Below, in pieces: positions 1 through 9,069 of a stretch of 64,000 nucleotides of DNA. Position numbers and translations under genes: made by a program. Below the pieces are notes generated by a model. That model was not told the origin of the DNA. It searched no databases and worked only from the letters and a program-made list of their open reading frames with translations. Every line of letters starts with the position of its first letter. The stretch's first letter is position 1. The stretch is from Bacteroides ovatus (GTDB taxonomy: Bacteria; Bacteroidota; Bacteroidia; Bacteroidales; Bacteroidaceae): NCBI RefSeq assembly GCF_001314995.1, contig NZ_CP012938.1, positions 992,001-1,056,000 on the forward strand, read 5' to 3'.

Positions 1-2409
1 GACTATGATGGGAACGATGAACAAGCATTTGATGTAAATGTGAAATCTGGTGAAATTCTTCCGGTACTCCCCTTACGTAATATGGTATTGTTTCCTGGAG
101 TATTCCTGCCGATCACGGTAGGCCGTAAGTCTTCACTGAAACTCGTACGAGATGCTGACAAGAAACATAAAGATATTGCAGTAGTATGCCAGAGATCGGC
201 ACATACAGAAGATCCGAAACTGGAAGATTTACACAATATCGGTACCGTAGGACGAATTGTGCGGATATTGGAAATGCCCGATCAGACAACAACTGTCATT
301 CTTCAGGGAATGAAACGTTTAAGTCTGACTAGCATCATCGAAACTCATCCGTACCTGAAAGGTGAAATAGAACTTTTGGAGGAAGATGTCCCTGGCAAAG
401 ATGATAAAGAGTTTCAAGCCCTGGTGGAAACTTGCAAGGACTTGACAATGAGATACATCAAATCATCAGATGTGATGCATCAGGATTCGTCGTTTGCTAT
501 TAAAAATATCAACAACTCAATGTTCCTGGTCAATTTCATCTGCTCAAACCTGCCGTTCAAGAAAGATGAGAAGATGGACTTGTTGAGCATCAACTCATTG
601 CGTGAACGCACTTATCACTTACTGGAAATTCTGAACCGTGAAGTGCAGTTGGCAGAAATCAAGGCATCCATCCAAATGCGTGCCCGCGAAGATATCGACC
701 AGCAACAACGCGAATACTTCCTGCAACAGCAGATCAAGACCATCCAGGATGAACTGGGTGGCGGCGGTCAGGAGCAGGAAATAGAGGAAATGCGCCAGAA
801 GGCAGAAAGAATGCGCTGGAATTTAGAAGTCAGAGACACGTTCATGAAAGAACTTGCCAAACTGGAACGCACTCATCCGCAATCTCCGGATTACAGCGTA
901 CAGCTCAACTATCTGCAAACGATGCTCAATCTCCCATGGGGTACTTATACAACTGACAATCTGAACCTTAAAAACGCAGAAAAGACGTTGAACAAAGATC
1001 ATTACGGACTGGAGAAAGTAAAAGAACGTATTTTAGAACATCTAGCCGTATTGAAGCTGAAAGGTGATATGAAATCACCGATTATCTGTTTGTATGGCCC
1101 TCCGGGAGTGGGTAAAACATCTCTTGGAAAATCCATCGCATCTGCGCTCAAACGGAAATATGTACGTATGTCTTTAGGCGGTGTGCATGACGAAGCAGAG
1201 ATTCGCGGTCATCGTAAGACTTATATTGGCGCTATGCCGGGACGAATCATCAAGAGCTTGATAAAAGCCGGTGCTTCTAATCCTGTTTTCATCTTGGATG
1301 AAATAGACAAGGTCAGTGCTGACCGTCAGGGGGACCCTTCTTCTGCATTACTGGAAGTGCTCGACCCGGAACAGAATACATCTTTCCATGATAACTTCCT
1401 GGATGTAGACTATGACCTCTCCAAGGTATTGTTTATTGCAACAGCCAATAACCTGAATACAATCCCCGGCCCGTTGCTCGACCGTATGGAATTGATTGAG
1501 GTAAGCGGATATATCACAGAAGAAAAAGTAGAGATTGCCCGCAAGCATCTGCTCCCCAAAGAATTGGAAGCCAACGGACTTAAAAAGACAGATATTAAAC
1601 TTCCCAAAGATACACTGGAAGCCATAATCGAGTCATATACCCGTGAAAGCGGTGTTCGTGAGCTGGAAAAGAAGATCGGTAAGATTCTTCGCAAATCAGC
1701 CCGTCAATATGCTACGGACGGTTATTTCGCCAAGACGGAAATCAAACCGACAGATTTGTATGATTTCCTTGGAGCACCGGAATATACACGCGACAAGTAT
1801 CAGGGAAATGATTACGCAGGTGTAGTCACCGGATTGGCATGGACAGCTGTCGGAGGCGAAATCTTATTTGTAGAAACCAGTTTAAGCCGGGGCAAGGGCG
1901 GACGTCTTACATTGACCGGTAACCTGGGAGATGTGATGAAAGAATCTGCTATGCTGGCACTTGAATATATCAAGGCGCATGCTTCTGTCCTTAGTCTGAA
2001 TGAAGAGATTTTTGATAACTGGAATATCCATATCCACGTTCCTGAAGGGGCTATTCCGAAAGATGGTCCGTCAGCAGGTATCACGATGGCCACTTCACTG
2101 GCTTCTGCCCTGACTCAAAGAAAAGTGAAAGCCAACATTGCCATGACGGGAGAAATCACTCTTCGCGGCAAAGTGCTTCCTGTGGGTGGCATCAAGGAGA
2201 AGATATTGGCAGCCAAACGTGCCGGAATCAAGGAAATCATCATGAGTGCCGAGAACAAAAAGAACATAGATGAAATTCAAGATATTTATTTGAAAGGACT
2301 GACTTTCCACTATGTAAACGATATAAAAGAGGTATTCGCTATTGCATTGACTAACGAGAAAGTAGCGGATCCTATTGATTTATCTGTTAAGAAACCCAGC
2401 CAGGAATGA
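1..2409 (+). CDS. lon: Lon ATP-dependent protease (5' end outside window)
   Basis: ATP-dependent serine protease that degrades damaged and regulatory proteins in the cytoplasm. The reading frame is open back to base 1, so the GTG at 40 is probably internal and a short N-terminal piece lies upstream; 802 residues are visible against about 820 usual. Visible in order: the LON substrate-binding N domain ([13 protein letters not shown]), a coiled-coil region, the AAA+ module with Walker A GPPGVGKT (about 1095-1118) and Walker B FILDEIDK, and the C-terminal protease domain with catalytic Ser in PKDGPSAG (codon 2071-2073) and catalytic Lys in GGIKEK (codon 2194-2196). The stop overlaps the start of tgt by four bases (ATGA), which suggests translational coupling. 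Family assignment is secure. Confidence 0.97.
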   Translation, partial: DYDGNDEQAFDVNVKSGEILPVLPLRNMVLFPGVFLPITVGRKSSLKLVRDADKKHKDIAVVCQRSAHTEDPKLEDLHNIGTVGRIVRILEMPDQTTTVILQGMKRLSLTSIIETHPYLKGEIELLEEDVPGKDDKEFQALVETCKDLTMRYIKSSDVMHQDSSFAIKNINNSMFLVNFICSNLPFKKDEKMDLLSINSLRERTYHLLEILNREVQLAEIKASIQMRAREDIDQQQREYFLQQQIKTIQDELGGGGQEQEIEEMRQKAERMRWNLEVRDTFMKELAKLERTHPQSPDYSVQLNYLQTMLNLPWGTYTTDNLNLKNAEKTLNKDHYGLEKVKERILEHLAVLKLKGDMKSPIICLYGPPGVGKTSLGKSIASALKRKYVRMSLGGVHDEAEIRGHRKTYIGAMPGRIIKSLIKAGASNPVFILDEIDKVSADRQGDPSSALLEVLDPEQNTSFHDNFLDVDYDLSKVLFIATANNLNTIPGPLLDRMELIEVSGYITEEKVEIARKHLLPKELEANGLKKTDIKLPKDTLEAIIESYTRESGVRELEKKIGKILRKSARQYATDGYFAKTEIKPTDLYDFLGAPEYTRDKYQGNDYAGVVTGLAWTAVGGEILFVETSLSRGKGGRLTLTGNLGDVMKESAMLALEYIKAHASVLSLNEEIFDNWNIHIHVPEGAIPKDGPSAGITMATSLASALTQRKVKANIAMTGEITLRGKVLPVGGIKEKILAAKRAGIKEIIMSAENKKNIDEIQDIYLKGLTFHYVNDIKEVFAIALTNEKVADPIDLSVKKPSQE

Positions 2410-3536
2410 CATTTGAGTTACAATATACAGACACTAAAAGTAATGCCCGTGCCGGTCTGATAACAACAGACCACGGGCAGATACAAACACCTATCTTCAT
2501 GCCGGTGGGCACACTGGGCACTGTGAAGGGAGTACATCTGACCGAATTGAAAGAAGATATCCAGGCACAGATTATTCTGGGTAATACCTATCACCTCTAT
2601 TTGCGTCCGGGACTGGATGTGATCGAGAAAGCAGGCGGGCTGCACCGTTTCAACGGTTTCGACCGCCCCATGCTGACTGACAGCGGTGGTTTTCAGGTAT
2701 TTTCATTAGCCGGAATCAGAAAACTGCGTGAAGAAGGAGCCGAATTTCGTTCGCATATCGACGGAAGCAAGCACATCTTCACTCCGGAGAAGGTGATGGA
2801 CATAGAACGTACCATCGGTGCGGATATTATGATGGCTTTTGACGAATGTCCTCCGGGCGACTCGGATTACGAGTATGCCAAAAAGTCATTAGGATTAACC
2901 CACAGATGGCTCGACCGTTGTATACAACGTTTTAACGAGACAGAACCTAAATACGGTTATAATCAGTCTCTCTTCCCCATCGTGCAGGGATGTGTTTATC
3001 CCGACCTGCGCAAGCAATCTGCAGAGTTTGTAGCGTCCAAAGGTGCTGACGGGAATGCCATCGGTGGTTTGGCGGTAGGCGAACCGGTAGACAAGATGTA
3101 CGAAATGATCGAGATTGTCAATGAAATACTCCCCAAAGACAAACCCCGTTACCTTATGGGTGTCGGAACTCCTGTCAACATTCTTGAAGGAATAGAACGC
3201 GGCGTGGATATGTTCGACTGCGTTATGCCTACAAGAAACGGACGAAATGGCATGTTGTTCACCAAAGATGGCATTATCAATATGCGGAACAAGAAATGGG
3301 AAACGGACTTCTCTCCTATCGAAGCCGACGGAGCCTCTTGCGTGGATACATTATACAGCAAGGCTTATTTGCGCCATCTTTTCCATGCGCAAGAGCTACT
3401 GGCTATGCAAATCGCTTCCATACATAATCTGGCATTCTATCTGTGGCTGGCAGGGGAAGCAAGAAAGCACATTATCGCCGGAGATTTCTCGACCTGGAAA
3501 CCGATGATGGTCAAAAGAGTATCAACTAGATTATAA
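2406..3536 (+). CDS. tgt: queuine/preQ1 tRNA-ribosyltransferase
   Basis: Exchanges guanine 34 for a queuosine precursor in tRNAs with GUN anticodons. 376 residues, normal length, TIM-barrel family. Visible: TDSGGFQVFS with the general-acid/base Asp (about residue 91) and FDCVMPTRNGRNG with the nucleophile Asp (about 270). The C-terminal zinc site of the bacterial enzyme (CxCxxC followed by His) is not kept: where E. coli has CDCYTC before YSRAYL this protein has GASCVDTL before YSKAYL, although the later IHNL histidine remains. The start overlaps the lon stop; the next gene begins 3 bases after its stop, so lon, tgt and the permease look like one transcript. Confidence 0.95.
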   Translation: MTFELQYTDTKSNARAGLITTDHGQIQTPIFMPVGTLGTVKGVHLTELKEDIQAQIILGNTYHLYLRPGLDVIEKAGGLHRFNGFDRPMLTDSGGFQVFSLAGIRKLREEGAEFRSHIDGSKHIFTPEKVMDIERTIGADIMMAFDECPPGDSDYEYAKKSLGLTHRWLDRCIQRFNETEPKYGYNQSLFPIVQGCVYPDLRKQSAEFVASKGADGNAIGGLAVGEPVDKMYEMIEIVNEILPKDKPRYLMGVGTPVNILEGIERGVDMFDCVMPTRNGRNGMLFTKDGIINMRNKKWETDFSPIEADGASCVDTLYSKAYLRHLFHAQELLAMQIASIHNLAFYLWLAGEARKHIIAGDFSTWKPMMVKRVSTRL

Positions 3537-3539
3537 GAA

Positions 3540-4637
3540 ATGAAAAGCAATCGATTTATAAAACGGCTGGACTGGTATATCATCAAGAAGTTCTTGGGGA
3601 CATACGTATTTGCTATTGCACTAATCATTTCTATTGCAGTGGTATTTGACTTCAACGAAAAGATGGACAAACTAATGGAGCATGAAGCTCCATGGGATAA
3701 AATTATCTTTGAATACTACATGAACTTTATCCCCTATTTCTCCAATCTGTTCAGTCCGTTGTTCGTATTCATTGCTGTTATTTTCTTTACCTCCAAACTG
3801 GCAGAAAACTCCGAAATTATTGCGATGTTCTCCACCGGTATGAGCTTTAAGAGGATGATGCGCCCTTACATGATTTCTGCCGCTATCATCGCCCTCGTCA
3901 CTTTCACACTAAGTTCGTATGTGATTCCGAAAGGAAGTGTTACGCGTCTGAATTTTGAAGACCGGTATATCAAACCAAAGAAACAAAACTCGGTAAGCAA
4001 TGTGCAGCTGGAAGTGGATAGCGGAGTGATTGCATATATCGACAACTATAACAACGCAATGAAAACCGGTAACCGCTTTTCATTGGACAAATTTGTGGAT
4101 AAAAAGCTGGTTTCACATTTGACTGCACGACGGATTACCTACGATACCACCACCGTTCATAAATGGACGATCCACGATTATATGGTACGCGAACTGGATG
4201 GTTTAAAGGAAAAGATCACTAAGGGAGACCGGATAGACTCTATCATCAACATGGAACCTTCTGACTTTCTTATCATGAAAAACCAGCAGGAAATGCTGAC
4301 CAGTCCCGAGTTAAGCGATTATATCGCCAAACAGAAACGAAGAGGATTTGCCAACATCAAGGAGTTTGAGATTGAATATCACAAACGAATCGCTATGTCG
4401 TTCGCCTCTTTCATCCTTACTATCATCGGTGTATCGCTTTCGTCCCGAAAAACGAAAGGCGGTATGGGGCTTCATCTGGGTATCGGATTAGGATTAAGTT
4501 TCTCTTATATCCTGTTCCAGACGATTACTTCCACCTTTGCCGTGAACGGAAATGTGCCGCCTGCCGTTGCAGTCTGGATTCCTAATATCCTTTATGCGGG
4601 TATCGCATTCTTCTTGTACCAGAAGGCACCTAAATAA
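3540..4637 (+). CDS. LptF/LptG family permease
   Basis: Inner-membrane permease subunit of the LptB2FG transporter, which extracts lipopolysaccharide from the inner membrane and pushes it onto the periplasmic Lpt bridge. 365 residues, normal length. One N-terminal membrane helix (FLGTYVFAIALIISIAVVF), two more around residues 65-120, a periplasmic beta-jellyroll-like middle section (about 125-275) and three C-terminal helices (MSFASFILTIIGVSLSS, LGIGLGLSFSYILFQTI, IPNILYAGIAFFLY) match the YjgP/YjgQ fold. LptF and LptG cannot be told apart here; no partner is adjacent. It starts 3 bases after tgt and is followed by a strong terminator. Confidence 0.9.
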   Translation: MKSNRFIKRLDWYIIKKFLGTYVFAIALIISIAVVFDFNEKMDKLMEHEAPWDKIIFEYYMNFIPYFSNLFSPLFVFIAVIFFTSKLAENSEIIAMFSTGMSFKRMMRPYMISAAIIALVTFTLSSYVIPKGSVTRLNFEDRYIKPKKQNSVSNVQLEVDSGVIAYIDNYNNAMKTGNRFSLDKFVDKKLVSHLTARRITYDTTTVHKWTIHDYMVRELDGLKEKITKGDRIDSIINMEPSDFLIMKNQQEMLTSPELSDYIAKQKRRGFANIKEFEIEYHKRIAMSFASFILTIIGVSLSSRKTKGGMGLHLGIGLGLSFSYILFQTITSTFAVNGNVPPAVAVWIPNILYAGIAFFLYQKAPK

Positions 4638-4731
4638 AAGGTAGGCAAGCCTTCCGCAGTCTTCACGGATTCTATCCATAGATTGCCCTAAGGTTTTGGA
4701 TGCACCGGATAAACGAAGAGTATAAAAGTAG

Positions 4732-4778
4732 AAGTTCCGCCTATTCTTGCTAATGCAAGTGTAGGCGGAACTTTTTTG
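4732..4778 (+). terminator. Rho-independent terminator after the lon-tgt-permease unit
   Basis: A perfect 12-bp stem (AAGTTCCGCCTA at 4732-4743 with TAGGCGGAACTT at 4762-4773), extended inside by CTTGC/GCAAG around a TAAT loop, followed directly by a T run. Confidence 0.92.
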
Positions 4779-4869
4779 TTGTATCCATTTCCTCTTTTGT
4801 CTATTCTCCATTATTTTCACCTGACGGTGATTTGGAAAATCCCTCTTTCTCCTTACATTCTTAAAATCG

Positions 4870-5373
4870 TTAACCGACTTCTTTTACATAAGCAGAAAGA
4901 TCTGCAGCAGAGATGTTTTTGGCTATAATTACACCATTTCCATCCAATAAATAGTTAGTAAATCCCCGGTTTAAACGGTACTTCTTAAATAAACCGGAAT
5001 CCTCGCCTTCTGTTTCCACGAAACAAGTGGGCGTAACTATTTGATCCTTACGAACGGTTTCCTTAAATATTGACTGATATTCGTCAAATGAAATAGAAAC
5101 CATTTCCACATTATGAGAAGAACGAAGCGCATTGCTCAAACTTACATTTTGCATCCGGGACTGCGCGTCATAACTTGCCCAAAAACTTAGCAACACATAT
5201 TTACCTTTCAAATTTCCCAATTTAAAGGCGGGTTGCCCGTTTGACGTAGATTCGATTTTAAAATCAGGGGCTACGTCACCCTCACTCAAACCTCCGGTAG
5301 GTTTGTCTTTCTCAACGAAAGCGGTCAAGGAACAAATCAGTAATACAACAAAAATCCATTTTACATGCTTCAT
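4870..5373 (-). CDS. TlpA/redoxin-like exported protein lacking the CXXC motif
   Basis: 167 residues. An N-terminal hydrophobic segment (WIFVVLLICSLTAFVEK) looks like a signal peptide; a Cys is present but not in a clean lipobox. The rest follows the periplasmic thioredoxin-like TlpA/AhpC-TSA pattern: GDVAPDFKI, LGNLKGKYVLLSFWASYDAQSR, VSISFDEY, and a late cis-Pro-like TPTCF followed by NYLLDGNGVIIAKN. The active-site position, normally WCGPC, reads SYDAQS, so disulphide chemistry is not expected. It may be a binding or scaffold protein; the real role is unknown. Divergent from serB. A -7-like box (CAAAGGTA on the plus strand, 5506-5513) would give a leader of about 130 bases. Confidence 0.85.
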   Translation of the reverse strand: MKHVKWIFVVLLICSLTAFVEKDKPTGGLSEGDVAPDFKIESTSNGQPAFKLGNLKGKYVLLSFWASYDAQSRMQNVSLSNALRSSHNVEMVSISFDEYQSIFKETVRKDQIVTPTCFVETEGEDSGLFKKYRLNRGFTNYLLDGNGVIIAKNISAADLSAYVKEVG

Positions 5374-5610
5374 GTAATTCGGTTTTAGTTAATACTATCC
5401 GGGACTGTCCTTAAACAGTGGTTTCTTCCCGAAACGTTGTCTTTTCAGGCATCAGGCGAAGAGGAATCCGCTGATTATCAGAGCCTTTATTTTTGAAACC
5501 GGGTGCAAAGGTAAGTAAATATTAAATTAACTTCCAAGCAAATAAGCAAAAATCTTACTTTTGGGGTATAACTTTTTATGTTATTTAGCATAAAAACGAA
5601 CTTTTTTCTC

Positions 5611-5618
5611 TACTTTTG
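5611..5618 (+). promoter_or_regulatory. -7 box of the serB promoter
   Basis: TACTTTTG fits TAnnTTTG and lies 21 bases before the serB start; the -33 region is only TTTA-like. Confidence 0.6.
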
Positions 5619-5639
5619 CAGCGTTAAAGTCTATTTTTT

Positions 5640-6869
5640 ATGCAACCATCAAATACTGAATTGATTCTGATTCGAGTTACCGGCGAAGATCGCCCGGGAC
5701 TGACTGCTTCCGTGACCGAAATCCTTGCCAAATATGATGCCACGATTCTTGATATCGGCCAGGCAGATATTCATAATACATTATCGCTGGGTATCCTGTT
5801 CAAGAGTGAAGAAAGACATTCCGGATTCATTATGAAGGAACTGTTGTTCAAGGCTTCTTCTCTGGGAGTGACCATCCGGTTTGAACCTATCACCACCGAG
5901 CAATATGAAAACTGGGTAGGTATGCAAGGGAAAAACCGTTATATCCTGACGGTTCTGGGACGCAAGCTTTCCGCCCGACAGATTTCTGCCGCTACAAGCA
6001 TATTGGCCGAGCAGGGCATGAATATTGATGCTATCAAACGTCTGACAGGTCGTATCCCGTTGGATGAATGTCAGGCAGATGCACGCACCAGGGCTTGCAT
6101 CGAATTTTCAGTGAGAGGTACTCCGAAAGATCGCATTGCGATGCAGGAGAAGCTGATGAAGTTGGCCAGCGAACTGGAAATGGACTTTTCTTTCCAACAG
6201 GATAATATGTACCGTCGTATGCGCCGTCTGATCTGTTTTGATATGGACTCTACATTAATCGAAACAGAGGTGATTGACGAACTGGCTATCCGTGCCGGTG
6301 TAGGCGACGAAGTAAAGGCCATCACAGAAAGCGCCATGCGTGGAGAAATAGACTTTACAGAGAGCTTTACCCGCCGTGTAGCACTATTGAAAGGGCTGGA
6401 CGAATCGGTCATGCAGGAAATAGCCGAGAGTTTGCCTATCACAGAGGGCGTAGAACGGCTGATGTATGTATTGAAGAAGTACGGTTACAAAATCGCCATC
6501 CTTTCGGGAGGATTCACTTATTTCGGTCAATACCTGCAAAAGAAATACGGTATAGATTACGTCTATGCCAACGAACTGGAAATTATTGACGGCAAACTGA
6601 CCGGACGTTACCTGGGAGATGTAGTAGACGGAAAACGGAAAGCCGAACTGCTCCGCCTCATTGCACAAGTGGAAAAGGTGGATATTGCACAGACCATCGC
6701 CGTAGGAGACGGAGCTAACGACCTCCCTATGCTAGGGGTTGCCGGACTGGGAATTGCTTTCCACGCAAAGCCTAAAGTGGTGGCAAATGCCAAGCAATCG
6801 ATCAACACCATCGGACTGGATGGAGTGCTCTATTTCCTCGGATTCAAAGATTCTTACTTGAATATGTAA
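5640..6869 (+). CDS. serB: phosphoserine phosphatase with N-terminal ACT domains
   Basis: Last step of serine synthesis: hydrolyses O-phosphoserine to serine. 409 residues. Two ACT-type regulatory domains come first (about 8-85 and 95-175; the first begins LILIRVTGEDRPGLTASVTEIL), then the HAD catalytic domain: motif I FDMDSTLIE (about residue 200, nucleophile Asp), motif II AILSGGF, and motif III/IV VGDGANDLPML. The double-ACT layout resembles the longer actinobacterial/Bacteroidetes form of SerB, where the ACT domains bind serine; that this copy is feedback regulated is inference. It stands alone between two promoters. Confidence 0.95.
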   Translation: MQPSNTELILIRVTGEDRPGLTASVTEILAKYDATILDIGQADIHNTLSLGILFKSEERHSGFIMKELLFKASSLGVTIRFEPITTEQYENWVGMQGKNRYILTVLGRKLSARQISAATSILAEQGMNIDAIKRLTGRIPLDECQADARTRACIEFSVRGTPKDRIAMQEKLMKLASELEMDFSFQQDNMYRRMRRLICFDMDSTLIETEVIDELAIRAGVGDEVKAITESAMRGEIDFTESFTRRVALLKGLDESVMQEIAESLPITEGVERLMYVLKKYGYKIAILSGGFTYFGQYLQKKYGIDYVYANELEIIDGKLTGRYLGDVVDGKRKAELLRLIAQVEKVDIAQTIAVGDGANDLPMLGVAGLGIAFHAKPKVVANAKQSINTIGLDGVLYFLGFKDSYLNM

Positions 6870-6887
6870 TTAGACCAAAAAATAGAT

Positions 6888-6895
6888 TATCTTTG
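6888..6895 (+). promoter_or_regulatory. -7 box of the DEAD-box helicase promoter
   Basis: TATCTTTG fits TAnnTTTG, 20 bases before the ATG at 6916. Confidence 0.6.
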
Positions 6896-6915
6896 CTGAC
6901 AAATTAAATAAAAGA

Positions 6916-8184
6916 ATGAAGTTTTCCGAACTACAATTAAATGCAAATGTGCTTGAGGCGCTTGATGCCATGCGATTTGACGAATGTACGCCTATACAGG
7001 AGCAGGCAATTCCAATCATACTTGAGGGTAAAGATTTGATCGCAGTAGCACAGACAGGAACAGGTAAAACGGCCGCGTTTCTACTGCCTGTATTGAATAA
7101 ATTATCTGAAGGTAAACATCCGGAAGATGCGATTAATTGTGTCATCATGTCTCCTACCCGGGAATTGGCCCAACAGATCGACCAGCAAATGGAAGGGTTT
7201 TCCTATTTCATGCCGGTATCGAGTGTTGCCGTATACGGTGGAAATGATGGAATATTGTTCGAACAACAGAAAAAAGGACTCACTTTAGGAGCTGATGTTG
7301 TTATTGCTACTCCCGGACGTCTGATCGCCCATTTAAGCCTTGGATATGTAGATCTTTCCAAGGTTTCTTATTTTATTCTGGATGAAGCAGACCGGATGCT
7401 CGACATGGGATTCTATGAAGATATCATGCAAATTGCGAAATATCTGCCGAAGGAACGACAGACAATCATGTTTTCTGCAACAATGCCTGCAAAGATTCAG
7501 CAATTGGCAAACACAATCTTAAATAATCCGTCAGAGATAAAGCTCGCAGTTTCCAAACCTGCAGAAAAGATTATTCAGGCAGCATACGTTTGCTACGAAA
7601 ATCAAAAGCTGGGAATCATACGCAGTCTTTTTATGGATGAAGTTCCGGAACGTGTGATTGTCTTTGCATCTTCTAAAATCAAGGTCAAGGAAGTAGCCAA
7701 GGCTTTGAAATCCATGAAACTGAACGTAGGGGAAATGCATTCGGATCTGGAACAGGCTCAACGGGAAACTGTTATGCATGAGTTTAAAGCCGGACGAATC
7801 AATATATTGGTAGCTACGGACATCGTTGCACGTGGTATAGATATCGATGATATCCGCCTGGTTATCAACTTCGACGTGCCTCACGACAGCGAAGACTATG
7901 TACACCGTATCGGACGTACAGCACGTGCCAACAATGATGGTGTAGCACTTACGTTCATCAGCGAGAAAGAACAAAGTAACTTCAAAAGTATTGAGAACTT
8001 TCTGGAAAAAGAGATTTATAAAATTCCTATTCCTGAAGAATTGGGAGAAGCTCCGGAATACAAACCGCGTTCTTTTAGCAAGGGCAAGGGTGGCAACTAC
8101 AAAAGAAAAGATTTCCGGGGAAAAAGGAATAATAATAACGGAGGAAAGAGAAATAACCGTCCGTCTCCCCCCAGACAAAATTAA
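6916..8184 (+). CDS. DEAD-box ATP-dependent RNA helicase
   Basis: RNA helicase of the RhlE/SrmB-like group, expected to remodel ribosomal or messenger RNA. 422 residues. All core motifs are present in order: Q motif TPIQEQAIP, motif I AQTGTGKT, Ia PTRELAQQ, Ib TPGRL, II DEAD (about residue 155), III SAT, IV VIVFASS, V ATDIVARGID and VI HRIGRTAR. The last 45 residues form a basic, Gly/Asn-rich tail (RKDFRGKRNNNNGG) of the RNA-binding kind common to these proteins. Bacteroides genomes carry several paralogues, so no symbol is given. Its own promoter and terminator flank it. Confidence 0.95.
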   Translation: MKFSELQLNANVLEALDAMRFDECTPIQEQAIPIILEGKDLIAVAQTGTGKTAAFLLPVLNKLSEGKHPEDAINCVIMSPTRELAQQIDQQMEGFSYFMPVSSVAVYGGNDGILFEQQKKGLTLGADVVIATPGRLIAHLSLGYVDLSKVSYFILDEADRMLDMGFYEDIMQIAKYLPKERQTIMFSATMPAKIQQLANTILNNPSEIKLAVSKPAEKIIQAAYVCYENQKLGIIRSLFMDEVPERVIVFASSKIKVKEVAKALKSMKLNVGEMHSDLEQAQRETVMHEFKAGRINILVATDIVARGIDIDDIRLVINFDVPHDSEDYVHRIGRTARANNDGVALTFISEKEQSNFKSIENFLEKEIYKIPIPEELGEAPEYKPRSFSKGKGGNYKRKDFRGKRNNNNGGKRNNRPSPPRQN

Positions 8185-8204
8185 AGCAAGGCTTTTTTAA
8201 TCCG

Positions 8205-8238
8205 GCACTATACGATCTGAATGTATGGTGCTTTTTTA
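8205..8238 (+). terminator. terminator after the DEAD-box helicase
   Basis: GCACTATAC (8205-8213) pairs with GTATGGTGC (8223-8231) with one G:U pair, followed by six T. It reaches the last codon of the convergent lipoprotein gene. Confidence 0.8.
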
Positions 8239-9033
8239 TTTGGATGAAGTGATAGTCAAATCTCCTTTAAAACTTACTTCCATATTTACAATGCTATATA
8301 TGGAAGTTTCCGGAATGGCCAGGACAGCTTGATAATGAAAACCGTTCCGGTCTACTTTCATAAACTTTGTATCTGACAGGATGGATTGCTCCAGAAAATC
8401 GACAGGAAGTACTTTGTCAAACATCTGTTTGGTAACATCGCTGGCAAACAGGCTCTTTTTACCTTCATACACACAAATGTGCATCACATTATCATAGTAT
8501 ACATTATCCATGCTAATCCCGTCTTCGGAATAAGTCGTCTTGATGACTCTCATTTTAGAAGGATTAATATATACGTATGCGCGATAGCGAGTGCCATTAT
8601 AGGTCACTACACTATCGCGTTTGGTTACTTCCGTATATGCCGGAATGACTAATTCCTGACGGACAAAATAGATTGAATCATTGGCATCTTCGGATTTATG
8701 CAACTTAATTACATCATCCGTTATGGAATGAAACCAGAATATATGTTCTGCCTGCTTATCAATCTTGTAATAAGTAGTATCATTTCCATAAGTATAAAGA
8801 GTATCCCGTATTATTTTAAATGCAATGGGAGTACTTTGTACATCTGCATAGTAGATAGTATCTCCTTCTACACGCATCAACGGGCTCTCCGTTTCATCGT
8901 CCAGCCAAATTCCCTGCAGTAGTCCTTTTGCACTAAGATCCTCTTTCTCTTGTTGAAGAGAATGGGGACTCTTATTGCCGCTACATGCCGCGAAAAAGAT
9001 TGCCATTAACGATACAGCCACATTTTTCATCAT
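8236..9033 (-). CDS. DUF4738-like lipoprotein
   Basis: 265 residues. The N-terminus is a lipoprotein signal (VSLMAIFFAACSGNKS, Cys about 17), so the protein should be anchored in the envelope and exposed by the Bacteroides lipoprotein route. The body is predicted soluble beta-rich sequence without a motif I can assign; the pattern (short WLDDETESPLMRVEGDTIYY repeat start, then an SIYF...VIPAYTEV section) resembles the Bacteroides-specific DUF4738 family, which has no known function. Convergent with the helicase gene and separated by 36 bases from ugd, which is read in the same direction upstream of it; a shared transcript is possible. Confidence 0.75.
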   Translation of the reverse strand: MMKNVAVSLMAIFFAACSGNKSPHSLQQEKEDLSAKGLLQGIWLDDETESPLMRVEGDTIYYADVQSTPIAFKIIRDTLYTYGNDTTYYKIDKQAEHIFWFHSITDDVIKLHKSEDANDSIYFVRQELVIPAYTEVTKRDSVVTYNGTRYRAYVYINPSKMRVIKTTYSEDGISMDNVYYDNVMHICVYEGKKSLFASDVTKQMFDKVLPVDFLEQSILSDTKFMKVDRNGFHYQAVLAIPETSIYSIVNMEVSFKGDLTITSSK

Positions 9034-9069
9034 CTATTTTAGTTTTTATATAAAGATACTCTTATTTTT

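Noticed and set aside
7531..8178. 215-residue reading frame antisense to the DEAD-box helicase
   Set aside because: Shadow of a strongly conserved gene, without promoter or family features.
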